Shown here: piece after piece, positions 1 to 6,662 of the stretch
Layout of the letters: each line of letters begins with the position of its first letter
Position numbering within the stretch: position 1 is the stretch's first letter
From: Phascolarctobacterium sp.
GTDB taxonomy: Bacteria > Bacillota > Negativicutes > Acidaminococcales > Acidaminococcaceae
Length of the DNA: 7,571 nucleotides
Reading direction: 5' to 3'
Assembly: GCA_024405645.1 (NCBI GenBank)
Contig: JAKSOJ010000056.1
Location: 1-7,571 of the forward strand
Translations under genes and position numbers: made by a program
The notes under the pieces: generated by a model
What the model was told of the DNA's origin: nothing
What the model saw: the letters and a program-made list of their open reading frames with translations, nothing else
Database searches by the model: none

Positions 1-98
1 GGGACTCTCACAGCTTTACCACCAAATATAAGCCAACTTACTACTCCCACTGCAAACAGAAGAGCAGCGCAAATGGCTATAAGCATTTTTTTATTCAT
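1..98 (-). CDS. lptC: Probable LptC, LPS-export membrane-anchored protein (N-terminal fragment)
   Basis: Only the first 32 codons and two bases of the next are in the window; the gene runs off the left edge. The start is ATG at 98, seven bases after an AGGAG ribosome site (110-106), and it overlaps the last 8 bases of the acyltransferase gene. The peptide opens with MNKK, then a single hydrophobic segment at about residues 5-26 ending in WLIFGG, followed by KAVRV. This is the layout of a signal anchor without an evident cleavage site or lipobox. LptC is a bitopic inner-membrane protein that passes LPS from the LptBFG extractor to LptA in the periplasm, and lptC commonly follows Kdo and lipid A genes. 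The LptC call rests on position and topology, not on domain sequence; another single-anchor envelope protein is possible. Confidence 0.6.
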   Translation of the reverse strand, partial: MNKKMLIAICAALLFAVGVVSWLIFGGKAVRV

Positions 99-984
99 TT
101 TCTTTCTCCTCAGGTGGGGTATAAGGAGTATTCCAGCGATGTTGGAACCACAGCCAATTATCCGGATACTCTTTAATAATTTTCTCAACCTCTTGAGTCA
201 TTTTCAAAGTAACATTATAATCGTCAGCTTTTTGGTCTCCAGTAAATTCGTAACGAATAGGCTCTTTTACAATTGCTTTATGACCATAGCCATCTGGATT
301 ACGAACAATGAAAATAGGAACAATGGGTGCTTTGAACTTTCTTGAAAAATACGCAGGACCATTAGGAGTTGCTGCCATCTTACCAAGGAATGGAACGAAT
401 ATACCATCATATCCGCCATCTTGATCCGCAATAAGACCTAACATACGACCTTTTTTCATAGCACGGGCACAACCCAAAATCTCACTAGTTCCACGAGAAA
501 AAATCTCTTGCCCAGCGCCCCTACGAAGTTCGTTCATAAAATCACTAAAAACCCTGTTCGGTTGAGGTTTTTCAACAGCACTAATTGGGAAACCATTCAA
601 AGCAAGGCTTGCACCTAGCCATTCCCAGTTATCCATATGGCAAGCTAACATAACTACGCCTTTGTTTTCAGCCATTGCATCCCAAAGAATTTCAGGATGG
701 TCATAGACAACATATTTTTTAATGTTATCTTTATTTAACGCTGGCATATAGAACATTTCAGCAAGGGTAATGCCAAAATTAACAAAAAGTCTATTAATCG
801 TTGCATTAGCCTCTTCTTCAGAGTAGTTCAGACGTTCTCTAATAGTTTGTCTAGCTCTATTTCTTTGTTTTTTAAGGATTATATGACACAAATGCCCTAT
901 TCCCTTTCCCAAAAACACTACAAGCGAGTAGGGAAGGATACAGAAAAAGGCACTGATTGTTTTCAACAAATAGTACAACCACAT
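91..984 (-). CDS. lpxL: Late (secondary) lipid A acyltransferase, LpxL/HtrB family
   Basis: A 297-residue protein, close to the usual 290-320 for the family, which moves an acyl chain from acyl-carrier protein onto the hydroxyacyl groups of Kdo-lipid A at the cytoplasmic face of the inner membrane. It has an N-terminal hydrophobic segment (about residues 9-26), the catalytic HX4E motif (H116, E121 in CHMDNWEWLG), and the family block from D187-Q188-D189 through FVPFLGK to the TPNGPA stretch that follows. The C-terminus carries PDNWLWFQHRW, also typical. The frame stays open up to a possible start at 1038, but that would overlap kdsC by 55 bases and adds residues unlike the family. ATG at 984 follows a GGGAG site and shares one base with the kdsC stop (TAATG), suggesting translational coupling. 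Whether it is LpxL or LpxM in acceptor position, and which chain it transfers, cannot be read from sequence. Confidence 0.93.
   Translation of the reverse strand: MWLYYLLKTISAFFCILPYSLVVFLGKGIGHLCHIILKKQRNRARQTIRERLNYSEEEANATINRLFVNFGITLAEMFYMPALNKDNIKKYVVYDHPEILWDAMAENKGVVMLACHMDNWEWLGASLALNGFPISAVEKPQPNRVFSDFMNELRRGAGQEIFSRGTSEILGCARAMKKGRMLGLIADQDGGYDGIFVPFLGKMAATPNGPAYFSRKFKAPIVPIFIVRNPDGYGHKAIVKEPIRYEFTGDQKADDYNVTLKMTQEVEKIIKEYPDNWLWFQHRWNTPYTPPEEKENE
106..110 (-). promoter_or_regulatory. Ribosome binding site of the lptC-like gene
   Basis: AGGAG on the minus strand, seven bases before the ATG at 98 and inside the 3' end of the acyltransferase gene. It selects ATG 98 over the second in-frame ATG at 86, which would be 19 bases away, and it is the main support for a real gene start at the window's left edge. 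Confidence 0.8.
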
Positions 985-1565
985 TATTGTTTGTCTCCCT
1001 GTCCACAGCAAGCATATGCAGAAACAATCCCTTGCCACAGCCCCTGTGAACTTAAAATTTTAACTATTACTTCACGAACAGCTCCCTGTCCACCATTTTT
1101 TGAAGCAATATAATCAGCAGCAGATTTTACTTCATCAACTGCATCATTTGGAGCAAGTTTTATTTCAGCAGCACGAAAAGCCGCAAGATCGTTCAAATCA
1201 TCGCCCATATAAGCTACGTTTTCTCGACCCAAATTAAGTTCTTTTTGTAATCTTACGAGCTCAGTATATTTGTCTTTCACGCCTTCGCTTAAAAGCTTTA
1301 TCCCGAGTTCGTTCGCTCTATTATGAATAATAGGACTCTTTCTGCCTGTTATGATAGCAATGGCAAGCCCGTTTCTCAAAGCACAGCTAATGCCAAGTCC
1401 ATCCTTAGCATTAAATGCTTTGAATAATTCGCCATTCTCACCCATGTTGATGGCGCCGTCTGTAAGAACGCCATCAACATCAAGTGCCAAAAGCTTTATT
1501 TTACTAAGTTTATTATAAAAATCAAAGGAACAAGTAAACTCCTTAGAATTTTTTACCAAATCCAT
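984..1565 (-). CDS. kdsC: 3-deoxy-D-manno-octulosonate 8-phosphate phosphatase (KdsC, HAD family)
   Basis: A 193-residue haloacid-dehalogenase-fold phosphatase that hydrolyses Kdo 8-phosphate to Kdo and phosphate in the cytoplasm. All HAD motifs are present: motif I DVDGVLTDG with the nucleophile D29 and acid/base D31, motif II TGR at 73-75, the lysine of motif III probably K99 (VKDK), and motif IV GDDLND with D122, D123 and D126. There is no large cap domain, as expected for the tetrameric KdsC subclass. The GGQGAVRE loop at 158-165 is a KdsC hallmark that enters the neighbouring active site, and it separates the call from generic HAD phosphatases. The ATG at 1565 overlaps the kdsD stop by one base (TAATG) and has AAGGTG seven bases upstream. 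After the conserved loop there is a tail of about 28 residues (ending SAYACCGQGDKQ) whose coding DNA also contains the ribosome site of the next gene. Confidence 0.96.
   Translation of the reverse strand: MDLVKNSKEFTCSFDFYNKLSKIKLLALDVDGVLTDGAINMGENGELFKAFNAKDGLGISCALRNGLAIAIITGRKSPIIHNRANELGIKLLSEGVKDKYTELVRLQKELNLGRENVAYMGDDLNDLAAFRAAEIKLAPNDAVDEVKSAADYIASKNGGQGAVREVIVKILSSQGLWQGIVSAYACCGQGDKQ
995..999 (-). promoter_or_regulatory. Ribosome binding site of the acyltransferase gene
   Basis: GGGAG on the minus strand, ten bases before ATG 984 and inside the last codons of kdsC. It supports the 297-residue start over the 18-codon upstream extension to 1038. Confidence 0.65.
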
Positions 1566-2539
1566 TATACAACACCTTGTCTTACAAGATCGGTCATATG
1601 CAAAAGACCAATAACCTTCATTTCTGCATCAACTACTGGCAAAACGGTAATTGGTTTTGGTTTATTGCTTTCCATAAGATGAAGCGCTTGAGCAGCAAGT
1701 TTATCTTCAGTAATATACTTAGGAGCCTTAGTCATTATCTCGGTTACAGAATGAGAAAGGAATTCAACGCCCTTGCGAAGGCCTCGGCGAATATCTCCGT
1801 CGGTCAATACGCCGCACATTTTACCATTTTCATCTACAACACTTACTGCTCCCAAACCTTTGTCGGTAATAACAAAAAGTGCTTCTTGTACAGTAGTCTT
1901 TTCAGGCACAATTGGATTTTCATCGCCTTTGTGCATAATATTTCCAACAGTCAAAAGTAATTTGCGGCCAAGGGATCCACCTGGGTGGAAAATTGCAAAT
2001 TGGCTTGCAGTAAAGTTTCTCTTGCTAAGAAGAGCCAATGCCATTGCATCACCATATGCAAGAGCAGCTGTTGTACTAGAGGTAGGAGCAAGTCCTAAAG
2101 GACAAGCTTCTTTGCTAACGCCAACATTAAGAATGATATCTGCATTTTTGGCAAGTGTAGACGCAGGATTCCCTACCATAGCGATTATTTTGGCACCAAT
2201 TCTACGCAATGACGGAAGAATATTTAAAACTTCACCAGTTTCACCGCTATTAGAGAGGGCAATAACTACATCATGACATGTTACCATGCCCAAATCACCA
2301 TGGATTGCTTCAGCGGGATGCAGAAAGAATGAAGGAGTACCAGTACTTGCCATAGTAGCAGCCATTTTAGCACCAATAAGACCGGACTTACCCATACCTG
2401 TAATAACAGTACGACCTTCACATTCTAAAATCATTTGAATTGCTTGAGCAAAATTATCATCAACTCTAGGAATGAGTTCTAAAATTGCTTCTGCTTCTAA
2501 ACGCAGAACATCTTGAGCATGCTGCAGCATTGCATCCAT
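1565..2539 (-). CDS. kdsD: Arabinose-5-phosphate isomerase (KdsD/KpsF family)
   Basis: A 324-residue cytoplasmic enzyme that interconverts ribulose 5-phosphate and arabinose 5-phosphate, the first committed step toward Kdo. An N-terminal SIS (sugar isomerase) domain, about residues 30-170, has GMGKSG and HGDLGM motifs; the residues matching the E. coli catalytic set K59, E111, E152 and H193 are K51, E103, E144 and H185. Two CBS domains follow (about 200-258 and 268-324, with the GVLTDGDIRR and GLLHMTDLVR blocks), a regulatory pair typical of full-length KdsD. The frame also allows GTG at 2551, but the AAAGGTGG site covers that codon and lies eight bases before ATG at 2539, so I use the ATG. 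The gene follows kdsA by 17 bases and its stop overlaps the kdsC start. Being beside kdsA and kdsC favours the LPS isomerase KdsD over the capsule paralogue KpsF or the glucitol-operon GutQ. Confidence 0.95.
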   Translation of the reverse strand: MDAMLQHAQDVLRLEAEAILELIPRVDDNFAQAIQMILECEGRTVITGMGKSGLIGAKMAATMASTGTPSFFLHPAEAIHGDLGMVTCHDVVIALSNSGETGEVLNILPSLRRIGAKIIAMVGNPASTLAKNADIILNVGVSKEACPLGLAPTSSTTAALAYGDAMALALLSKRNFTASQFAIFHPGGSLGRKLLLTVGNIMHKGDENPIVPEKTTVQEALFVITDKGLGAVSVVDENGKMCGVLTDGDIRRGLRKGVEFLSHSVTEIMTKAPKYITEDKLAAQALHLMESNKPKPITVLPVVDAEMKVIGLLHMTDLVRQGVV

Positions 2540-2547
2540 CAATGTAT

Positions 2548-2555
2548 CCACCTTT
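2548..2555 (-). promoter_or_regulatory. Ribosome binding site of kdsD; decides its start
   Basis: AAAGGTGG on the minus strand, eight bases before ATG 2539. The in-frame GTG at 2551 is part of this site, so the GTG is more likely ribosome-binding sequence than an initiation codon. No comparable site precedes the GTG. Confidence 0.8.
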
Positions 2556-2556
2556 C

Positions 2557-3375
2557 TTAACCGCGAACGATTTTATCAATTGCAAGTACATCTTGCAGTA
2601 ATTTCTTAAGATTGTCCAGTTGAACCATGTTAGGACCATCGGACAAAGCTTCAGCAGGATTGTCATGAACCTCAAGGAAGAGAGCATCAATGCCAATAGC
2701 AGCTGCTGCGCGAGCCATATGCGGTACATATTGGCTTTGGCCGCCACTAGAAGTACCTTGTCCACCAGGAATTTGTACGCTATGAGTAGCGTCCATTACC
2801 ACCGGATAGCCAAGTTCACGCATAATAGCAAGGCCACGCATATCAGTAACAAGAGTATTATAGCCAAAAGAAGCACCGCGTTCAGTAAGCAATAAGTTAC
2901 GGTTGCCTGCTTCTTCTACTTTTTTAATAACATTTTTCATATCCCAAGGAGCCAAAAATTGACCTTTTTTTACGTTAATGGTTCTGCCAGTCTTAGCAGC
3001 TGCATAAACGAGGTCAGTTTGACGGCACAAGAAAGCGGGAATTTGCAAAATATCAACAACTTCAGCAGCTTTATCTGCATGCCAAGGTTCGTGAATATCA
3101 GTTACAACGGGAACGCCCAAATCTTTTTTAATTTGAGCTAAAATTTTCAAACCTTCTTCGATACCAGGTCCACGGAAGGAACTGATGCTAGAGCGATTTG
3201 CTTTATCAAAGGATGCCTTGAATACGTAAGGAATACCAAGTTCATCACAAATAGCTTTAGTTCTTTGACCAATCATTAAACTGCGTTCATAACCTTCCAA
3301 AACGCACGGACCAGCCATAAGCATCAAAGGATGACCTTGACCTACTTCATAATCAGCAACTTTTACGATATTCAT
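2557..3375 (-). CDS. kdsA: 3-deoxy-D-manno-octulosonate 8-phosphate synthase (KdsA)
   Basis: A 272-residue TIM-barrel aldolase-type enzyme that condenses phosphoenolpyruvate and arabinose 5-phosphate to Kdo 8-phosphate in the cytoplasm. Family motifs are intact: AGPCVLE (21-27), [12 protein letters not shown] (51-62), TDIHEPW (91-97), PAFLCRQTD (112-120), [12 protein letters not shown] (133-144), [10 protein letters not shown] (163-172) and DATHSVQ (194-200). Length is normal (about 260-285). The residue after AGP is cysteine (C24), and H197, E234 and D245 sit in the other metal-ligand positions, as in the metal-dependent class exemplified by Aquifex aeolicus (C11, H185, E222, D233); the metal-independent E. 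coli enzyme has asparagine there. The start is ATG at 3375, five bases after a full AGGAGGT site at 3387-3381, the strongest ribosome site in the window. It lies 17 bases after kdsB and 17 before kdsD. Confidence 0.97.
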   Translation of the reverse strand: MNIVKVADYEVGQGHPLMLMAGPCVLEGYERSLMIGQRTKAICDELGIPYVFKASFDKANRSSISSFRGPGIEEGLKILAQIKKDLGVPVVTDIHEPWHADKAAEVVDILQIPAFLCRQTDLVYAAAKTGRTINVKKGQFLAPWDMKNVIKKVEEAGNRNLLLTERGASFGYNTLVTDMRGLAIMRELGYPVVMDATHSVQIPGGQGTSSGGQSQYVPHMARAAAAIGIDALFLEVHDNPAEALSDGPNMVQLDNLKKLLQDVLAIDKIVRG

Positions 3376-3380
3376 GAGTT

Positions 3381-3387
3381 ACCTCCT
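3381..3387 (-). promoter_or_regulatory. Ribosome binding site of kdsA
   Basis: AGGAGGT on the minus strand, five bases before ATG 3375, in the 17-base gap after kdsB. It is a full match to the anti-Shine-Dalgarno core and the strongest such site in the window. Confidence 0.85.
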
Positions 3388-3392
3388 CAGAA

Positions 3393-4127
3393 TTATTCTT
3401 CAATCTTTGCGAAAATCTCATTAACTCTCGCCAAATCTTCTGGAGTATCAACACCAACGCCTTGGAAGTCACTTTCAAGAACTTTAATCTTGTAGCCATT
3501 TTCTAAAGCGCGCAGTTGCTCCAGACTTTCTGCTCTTTCCAACGGAGTAGGAGTAAGAGCGGCATATTTCAAAAGAAAATCACGACGATATGCATAAATG
3601 CCCACATGCTTAAACACTTTATAATCTGCTGGCATATTTCTTGGATAAGGAATTTGACTGCGAGAGAAATAAAGAGCATAACCATTTAAATCAGTTACTA
3701 CTTTTACAGCAGCAGGATTGTCATAATCCTCTTGTTGCATCTCAACTTTCAAAGTAGCCATAGAAAGGTCTGCATCGTCTTCAAATGTATTAGCCAAATC
3801 GTCAATTACTTCAGGTGGAATCATAGGTTCATCACCTTGAACATTAACAATTACAGCAACATCAGGATAATTGAGTGCAACTTCAGCAAGTCTGTCGGTT
3901 CCACTTGGATGGTCTGCACTGGTCATTATTACATTACCACCAAATGCCTTTACAGCATTGAATACAAGTTCGTGATCAGTTGCTACAACAACCTTTTCAG
4001 GAACTTCGGCTTTGCAAGCTTGTTCATATACACGTTGAATCATTGGTTTGCCACAAATCATAGAGAGTGGTTTACCAGGAAGTCTAGTAGATGCATAGCG
4101 AGCAGGAATTACACAAATTACTTTCAT
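3393..4127 (-). CDS. kdsB: CMP-Kdo synthetase (3-deoxy-manno-octulosonate cytidylyltransferase, KdsB)
   Basis: A 244-residue cytoplasmic nucleotidyltransferase that joins Kdo and CTP to give CMP-Kdo, the donor used by WaaA next door. It starts with the nucleotide-binding motif IPARYASTRLPGKPL (7-21), followed by ATDH (49-52), the SGTDRLAE block (75-82), NVQGDEP with metal-binding D99 (95-101), ALYFSRSQIPYPR (central sugar-binding region) and the C-terminal GVDTPEDL with D227. Length matches the usual 245-255. The frame is open to 4160, but those 11 extra residues would overlap waaA-lpxK and precede the family's normal N-terminus; ATG at 4127 with AAGGAG ten bases upstream is the natural start. 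One base separates it from the upstream stop (TAAAATG), so translation is probably coupled. It has the sequence pattern of LPS KdsB; a capsule KpsU role is unlikely in this operon. Confidence 0.97.
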   Translation of the reverse strand: MKVICVIPARYASTRLPGKPLSMICGKPMIQRVYEQACKAEVPEKVVVATDHELVFNAVKAFGGNVIMTSADHPSGTDRLAEVALNYPDVAVIVNVQGDEPMIPPEVIDDLANTFEDDADLSMATLKVEMQQEDYDNPAAVKVVTDLNGYALYFSRSQIPYPRNMPADYKVFKHVGIYAYRRDFLLKYAALTPTPLERAESLEQLRALENGYKIKVLESDFQGVGVDTPEDLARVNEIFAKIEE

Positions 4128-4128
4128 T

Positions 4129-6651
4129 TTACTTATGCTCCTTTTTAACAGCATTGGCAATGATTTCTTGGAACTTGTCCATGCCTTCAGTAATACAAAT
4201 ATCCATATTTAAAATATAAAGCGGAATTTCTCTATTAGAATATATAAATTCAGTAGGAATTTTTACAGCATCTTTTGCAGTAGTAATGATTGCAACAGCC
4301 TTTTTATTGGAAGCACGTTCATTGATGTATTGCATCTCAACCATTCCGTAATCATGATGGTCTGGATAACGAACCGCTTCAACAATGTTGAGCCCAATAC
4401 TACAGAGTGTTTGTTCAAAGCTGGATGGGTTACCAATTGCGGAAAATACAATTACATCTTTGCCATTCAGGATTTCTAAATCTTGGGTATTTTCAGCAAT
4501 GCCCTTATACCAGTCTGCAATCTCCACGAAATTCTTTGGATTATGAACGGACTCAATAACTGGTGCCCTATCATTAAAATTAGCGATAGTACTTCTTAAC
4601 TGCATGCGACTGAGCTTAGAGCTTTGATCGGTCTTAGTCAAAAGGAACAAGTCGCCTCTATCCAAATTTTTCAGAGGTTCACGCAAAATACCTCGAGGAA
4701 GTACAGCTCCATTGCCAAACATATTCAATGTATCAACAAGCACTACATCCAAATCGCGTTTTAAAGGCCAATGTTGATAACCATCGTCCATAATAATTAC
4801 TTCAGCGCCTAATTCTTTAACAGCATATTCACCAGTAATGGCACGATTTTTACCAATTACAACAGGAATACCTGGTAAAGTTTTAGCCATTAAGTAAGCT
4901 TCATCGCCAGCCTCATTAGCAGTCATGAATATCTTTTTACCATTGGAAACAACACCAATGTCCTTATTCCAATGAGAGCGATAACCACGATTTAAAATTA
5001 CTACTTTGTAGCCCATATCTTTGATAATTTGAGCCATTTTCTGAGCTGTGGGAGTCTTACCAGTACCGCCAACAGTAATGTTACCTATGGAGATTACGCA
5101 ACAGGGCAATTCATGAGTAATCTTAATTCCCCATTTATACAATCCTAATTTGATTCTAACACCGAAATCGTAAATCCAGGAAATGCCTCTAAGCAAACAT
5201 AAAAGTAACCAGCCACCCAAGGATAATTTCGGAGCACTAGCAACCGAATACAAATATTGGATAATCTTATCACCTTGACGAAGACGACCGCCTTCATCAG
5301 TCAAATTGCGAGTATTTATAGGATATTCTGCATATTTTTTTGAGGGAACTGAGGCAATTTCTAGCAAATCCTTGAGATAATGGATACTTCTTACATCAGC
5401 ACCGCGATTCTCGCGAATAACTTGCATGGAAGCATCGCCCATTTCTTTTCTACGCTTGTCATCACCTAAGATGTCCAATATCTCTGTAGTTAATTCGTCG
5501 TTAGAATCAACCATTTTGCAAGCTTTAACCTTACTCAGTAATGCGTAAGAATCCTTAAAGTTCTGCATGCTAGGACCAACAACGATAGGCTTTGCATGAG
5601 CAGCGGGCTCCAAAACGTTATGACCACCAGTTCCAGAGAAAGAACCACCAACAAATACAACATCACCGATAGAATAAATACGTCCTAACTCACCAATGGT
5701 ATCGAGAATAAGTACAGGAAACTTTTCTCTTTCACCACTTTGTTCCTTCATTTTAGAACGGAACCCAGTTTTAAAGCCAAACTCTGAAGCTAATTTTGCA
5801 ATTTCATCTGCACGTGCCACTTTACGAGGAGCGATTACAAGTCTTGCATCAGGATATTTTTTGCAAATAGCTTGGAAGGATTTGAAAAGAACCTTTTCTT
5901 CTCCTGGATGTGTAGATCCGGCCACAATAACCGGATAATCATGATTAATACCAAGTTCTCTATGGTAAGCGTCTAAATCTTCAGGAGTTACTTCAGCATA
6001 TGTTTGGTCGAACTTTGTGTTGCCTGTTACAAATATTTTCTCAGGATCAGCACCTAAAGTTTTGATGTATTCTGCATCTATGGAGGATTGCATACAGAAT
6101 CTAGTAACTGTATTCAACATATCTTCCCAAATTCCGTATAAATAGCGATAACTCTTAACGGATTTTTCGGAAATACGACCATTGACCATCATAACAGGAA
6201 TGCGACGTTGACGAATGCTACTCAAAAAGTTTGGCCAAAGCTCTGTTTCTACCGGCATAAAAATGCCAGGGTGAACTCTTTTTACCATTCCTTCGGCAAC
6301 AAACGGCAAATCTAAAGGGAAGAAGATAATAGCATCAGCTTCTGGAATGATTTGCTTTGCCATATTATAACCACCAACGGTAAAAGCAGATACAAGGATT
6401 GGTCTATCTGGCATTTCCTTACGAATTTGTTTTACAAGCGGACTCGTTGCAACAATTTCGCCTACAGATGCACCATGGATCCAAACACAGTCTTTATGAG
6501 CAACCTTTTCAAGAGTTTCGTCATCTATAAATCCGAAACTTTCTTTAAAACGTTGCCCAAAACCCTTTTCTCTGAACAATCTATATGTATAGTATGGTAA
6601 TACGAAAAAAACCAAAACTATTATTAATAAAATATTATAGAGAATATACAT
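4129..6651 (-). CDS. waaA-lpxK: Fused Kdo transferase (WaaA) and tetraacyldisaccharide 4'-kinase (LpxK)
   Basis: One continuous 840-residue frame encoding two lipid A enzymes. Residues 1-425 are WaaA (KdtA), which moves Kdo from CMP-Kdo to lipid IVA: an N-terminal membrane helix (2-20), HGASVGE (59-65, E65 matching the catalytic glutamate), ETELWPN (135-141), GNTKFD (210-215), AGSTHPGEE (244-252) and the GT-B C-terminal block around GGHNVLEPAA (342-351). After a polar stretch (about 430-470) comes LpxK (about 475-840), which phosphorylates the 4' position: a hydrophobic/amphipathic helix (475-505), GNITVGGTGKTP Walker A (522-533), NRGYR (553-557), GDEA (581-584, D582), DDGYQH (621-626) and PDHH (763-766). 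GDEA and PDHH carry the residues I expect to correspond to the catalytic Asp-His pair known for Aquifex LpxK. Each half is near its normal stand-alone length, so both look active. ATG at 6651 follows an AGAGG site, 11 bases after the msbA stop. Confidence 0.95.
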   Translation of the reverse strand: MYILYNILLIIVLVFFVLPYYTYRLFREKGFGQRFKESFGFIDDETLEKVAHKDCVWIHGASVGEIVATSPLVKQIRKEMPDRPILVSAFTVGGYNMAKQIIPEADAIIFFPLDLPFVAEGMVKRVHPGIFMPVETELWPNFLSSIRQRRIPVMMVNGRISEKSVKSYRYLYGIWEDMLNTVTRFCMQSSIDAEYIKTLGADPEKIFVTGNTKFDQTYAEVTPEDLDAYHRELGINHDYPVIVAGSTHPGEEKVLFKSFQAICKKYPDARLVIAPRKVARADEIAKLASEFGFKTGFRSKMKEQSGEREKFPVLILDTIGELGRIYSIGDVVFVGGSFSGTGGHNVLEPAAHAKPIVVGPSMQNFKDSYALLSKVKACKMVDSNDELTTEILDILGDDKRRKEMGDASMQVIRENRGADVRSIHYLKDLLEIASVPSKKYAEYPINTRNLTDEGGRLRQGDKIIQYLYSVASAPKLSLGGWLLLCLLRGISWIYDFGVRIKLGLYKWGIKITHELPCCVISIGNITVGGTGKTPTAQKMAQIIKDMGYKVVILNRGYRSHWNKDIGVVSNGKKIFMTANEAGDEAYLMAKTLPGIPVVIGKNRAITGEYAVKELGAEVIIMDDGYQHWPLKRDLDVVLVDTLNMFGNGAVLPRGILREPLKNLDRGDLFLLTKTDQSSKLSRMQLRSTIANFNDRAPVIESVHNPKNFVEIADWYKGIAENTQDLEILNGKDVIVFSAIGNPSSFEQTLCSIGLNIVEAVRYPDHHDYGMVEMQYINERASNKKAVAIITTAKDAVKIPTEFIYSNREIPLYILNMDICITEGMDKFQEIIANAVKKEHK
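4138..4143 (-). promoter_or_regulatory. Ribosome binding site of kdsB; decides its start
   Basis: AAGGAG on the minus strand, ten bases before ATG 4127, inside the last codons of waaA-lpxK. It excludes the longer reading from 4160, which would begin upstream of the site. Confidence 0.75.
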
Positions 6652-6662
6652 TAATTAACCTC

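Noticed and set aside
985..1038. N-terminal extension of the acyltransferase to 1038
   Set aside because: It lies wholly inside kdsC, adds a Cys-rich peptide unlike the family, and ATG 984 has its own ribosome site and the hydrophobic N-terminus expected.
1577..2276. Long plus-strand frames opposite kdsD, and similar plus-strand frames elsewhere (for example 3732-4148)
   Set aside because: They are antisense to strongly conserved genes, lack ribosome sites and recognisable domains, and have compositions expected of shadow frames.
2540..3392. The 17-base gaps around kdsA as sites for terminators or promoters
   Set aside because: Each gap is almost filled by the next gene's ribosome site, leaving no room for a hairpin with a T run or for a -35/-10 pair.
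4128..4160. N-terminal extension of KdsB to 4160
   Set aside because: It overlaps the end of waaA-lpxK and begins upstream of the AAGGAG site that serves ATG 4127; KdsB proteins normally begin just before the IPARYASTR motif.
6634..6639. TATAAT on the minus strand near the start of waaA-lpxK, possible internal promoter -10
   Set aside because: It encodes the Tyr-Asn pair of the N-terminal membrane helix (YNILL), and no TTGACA-like element sits about 17 bases upstream. It lies inside the coding region, so it would not drive the full gene.
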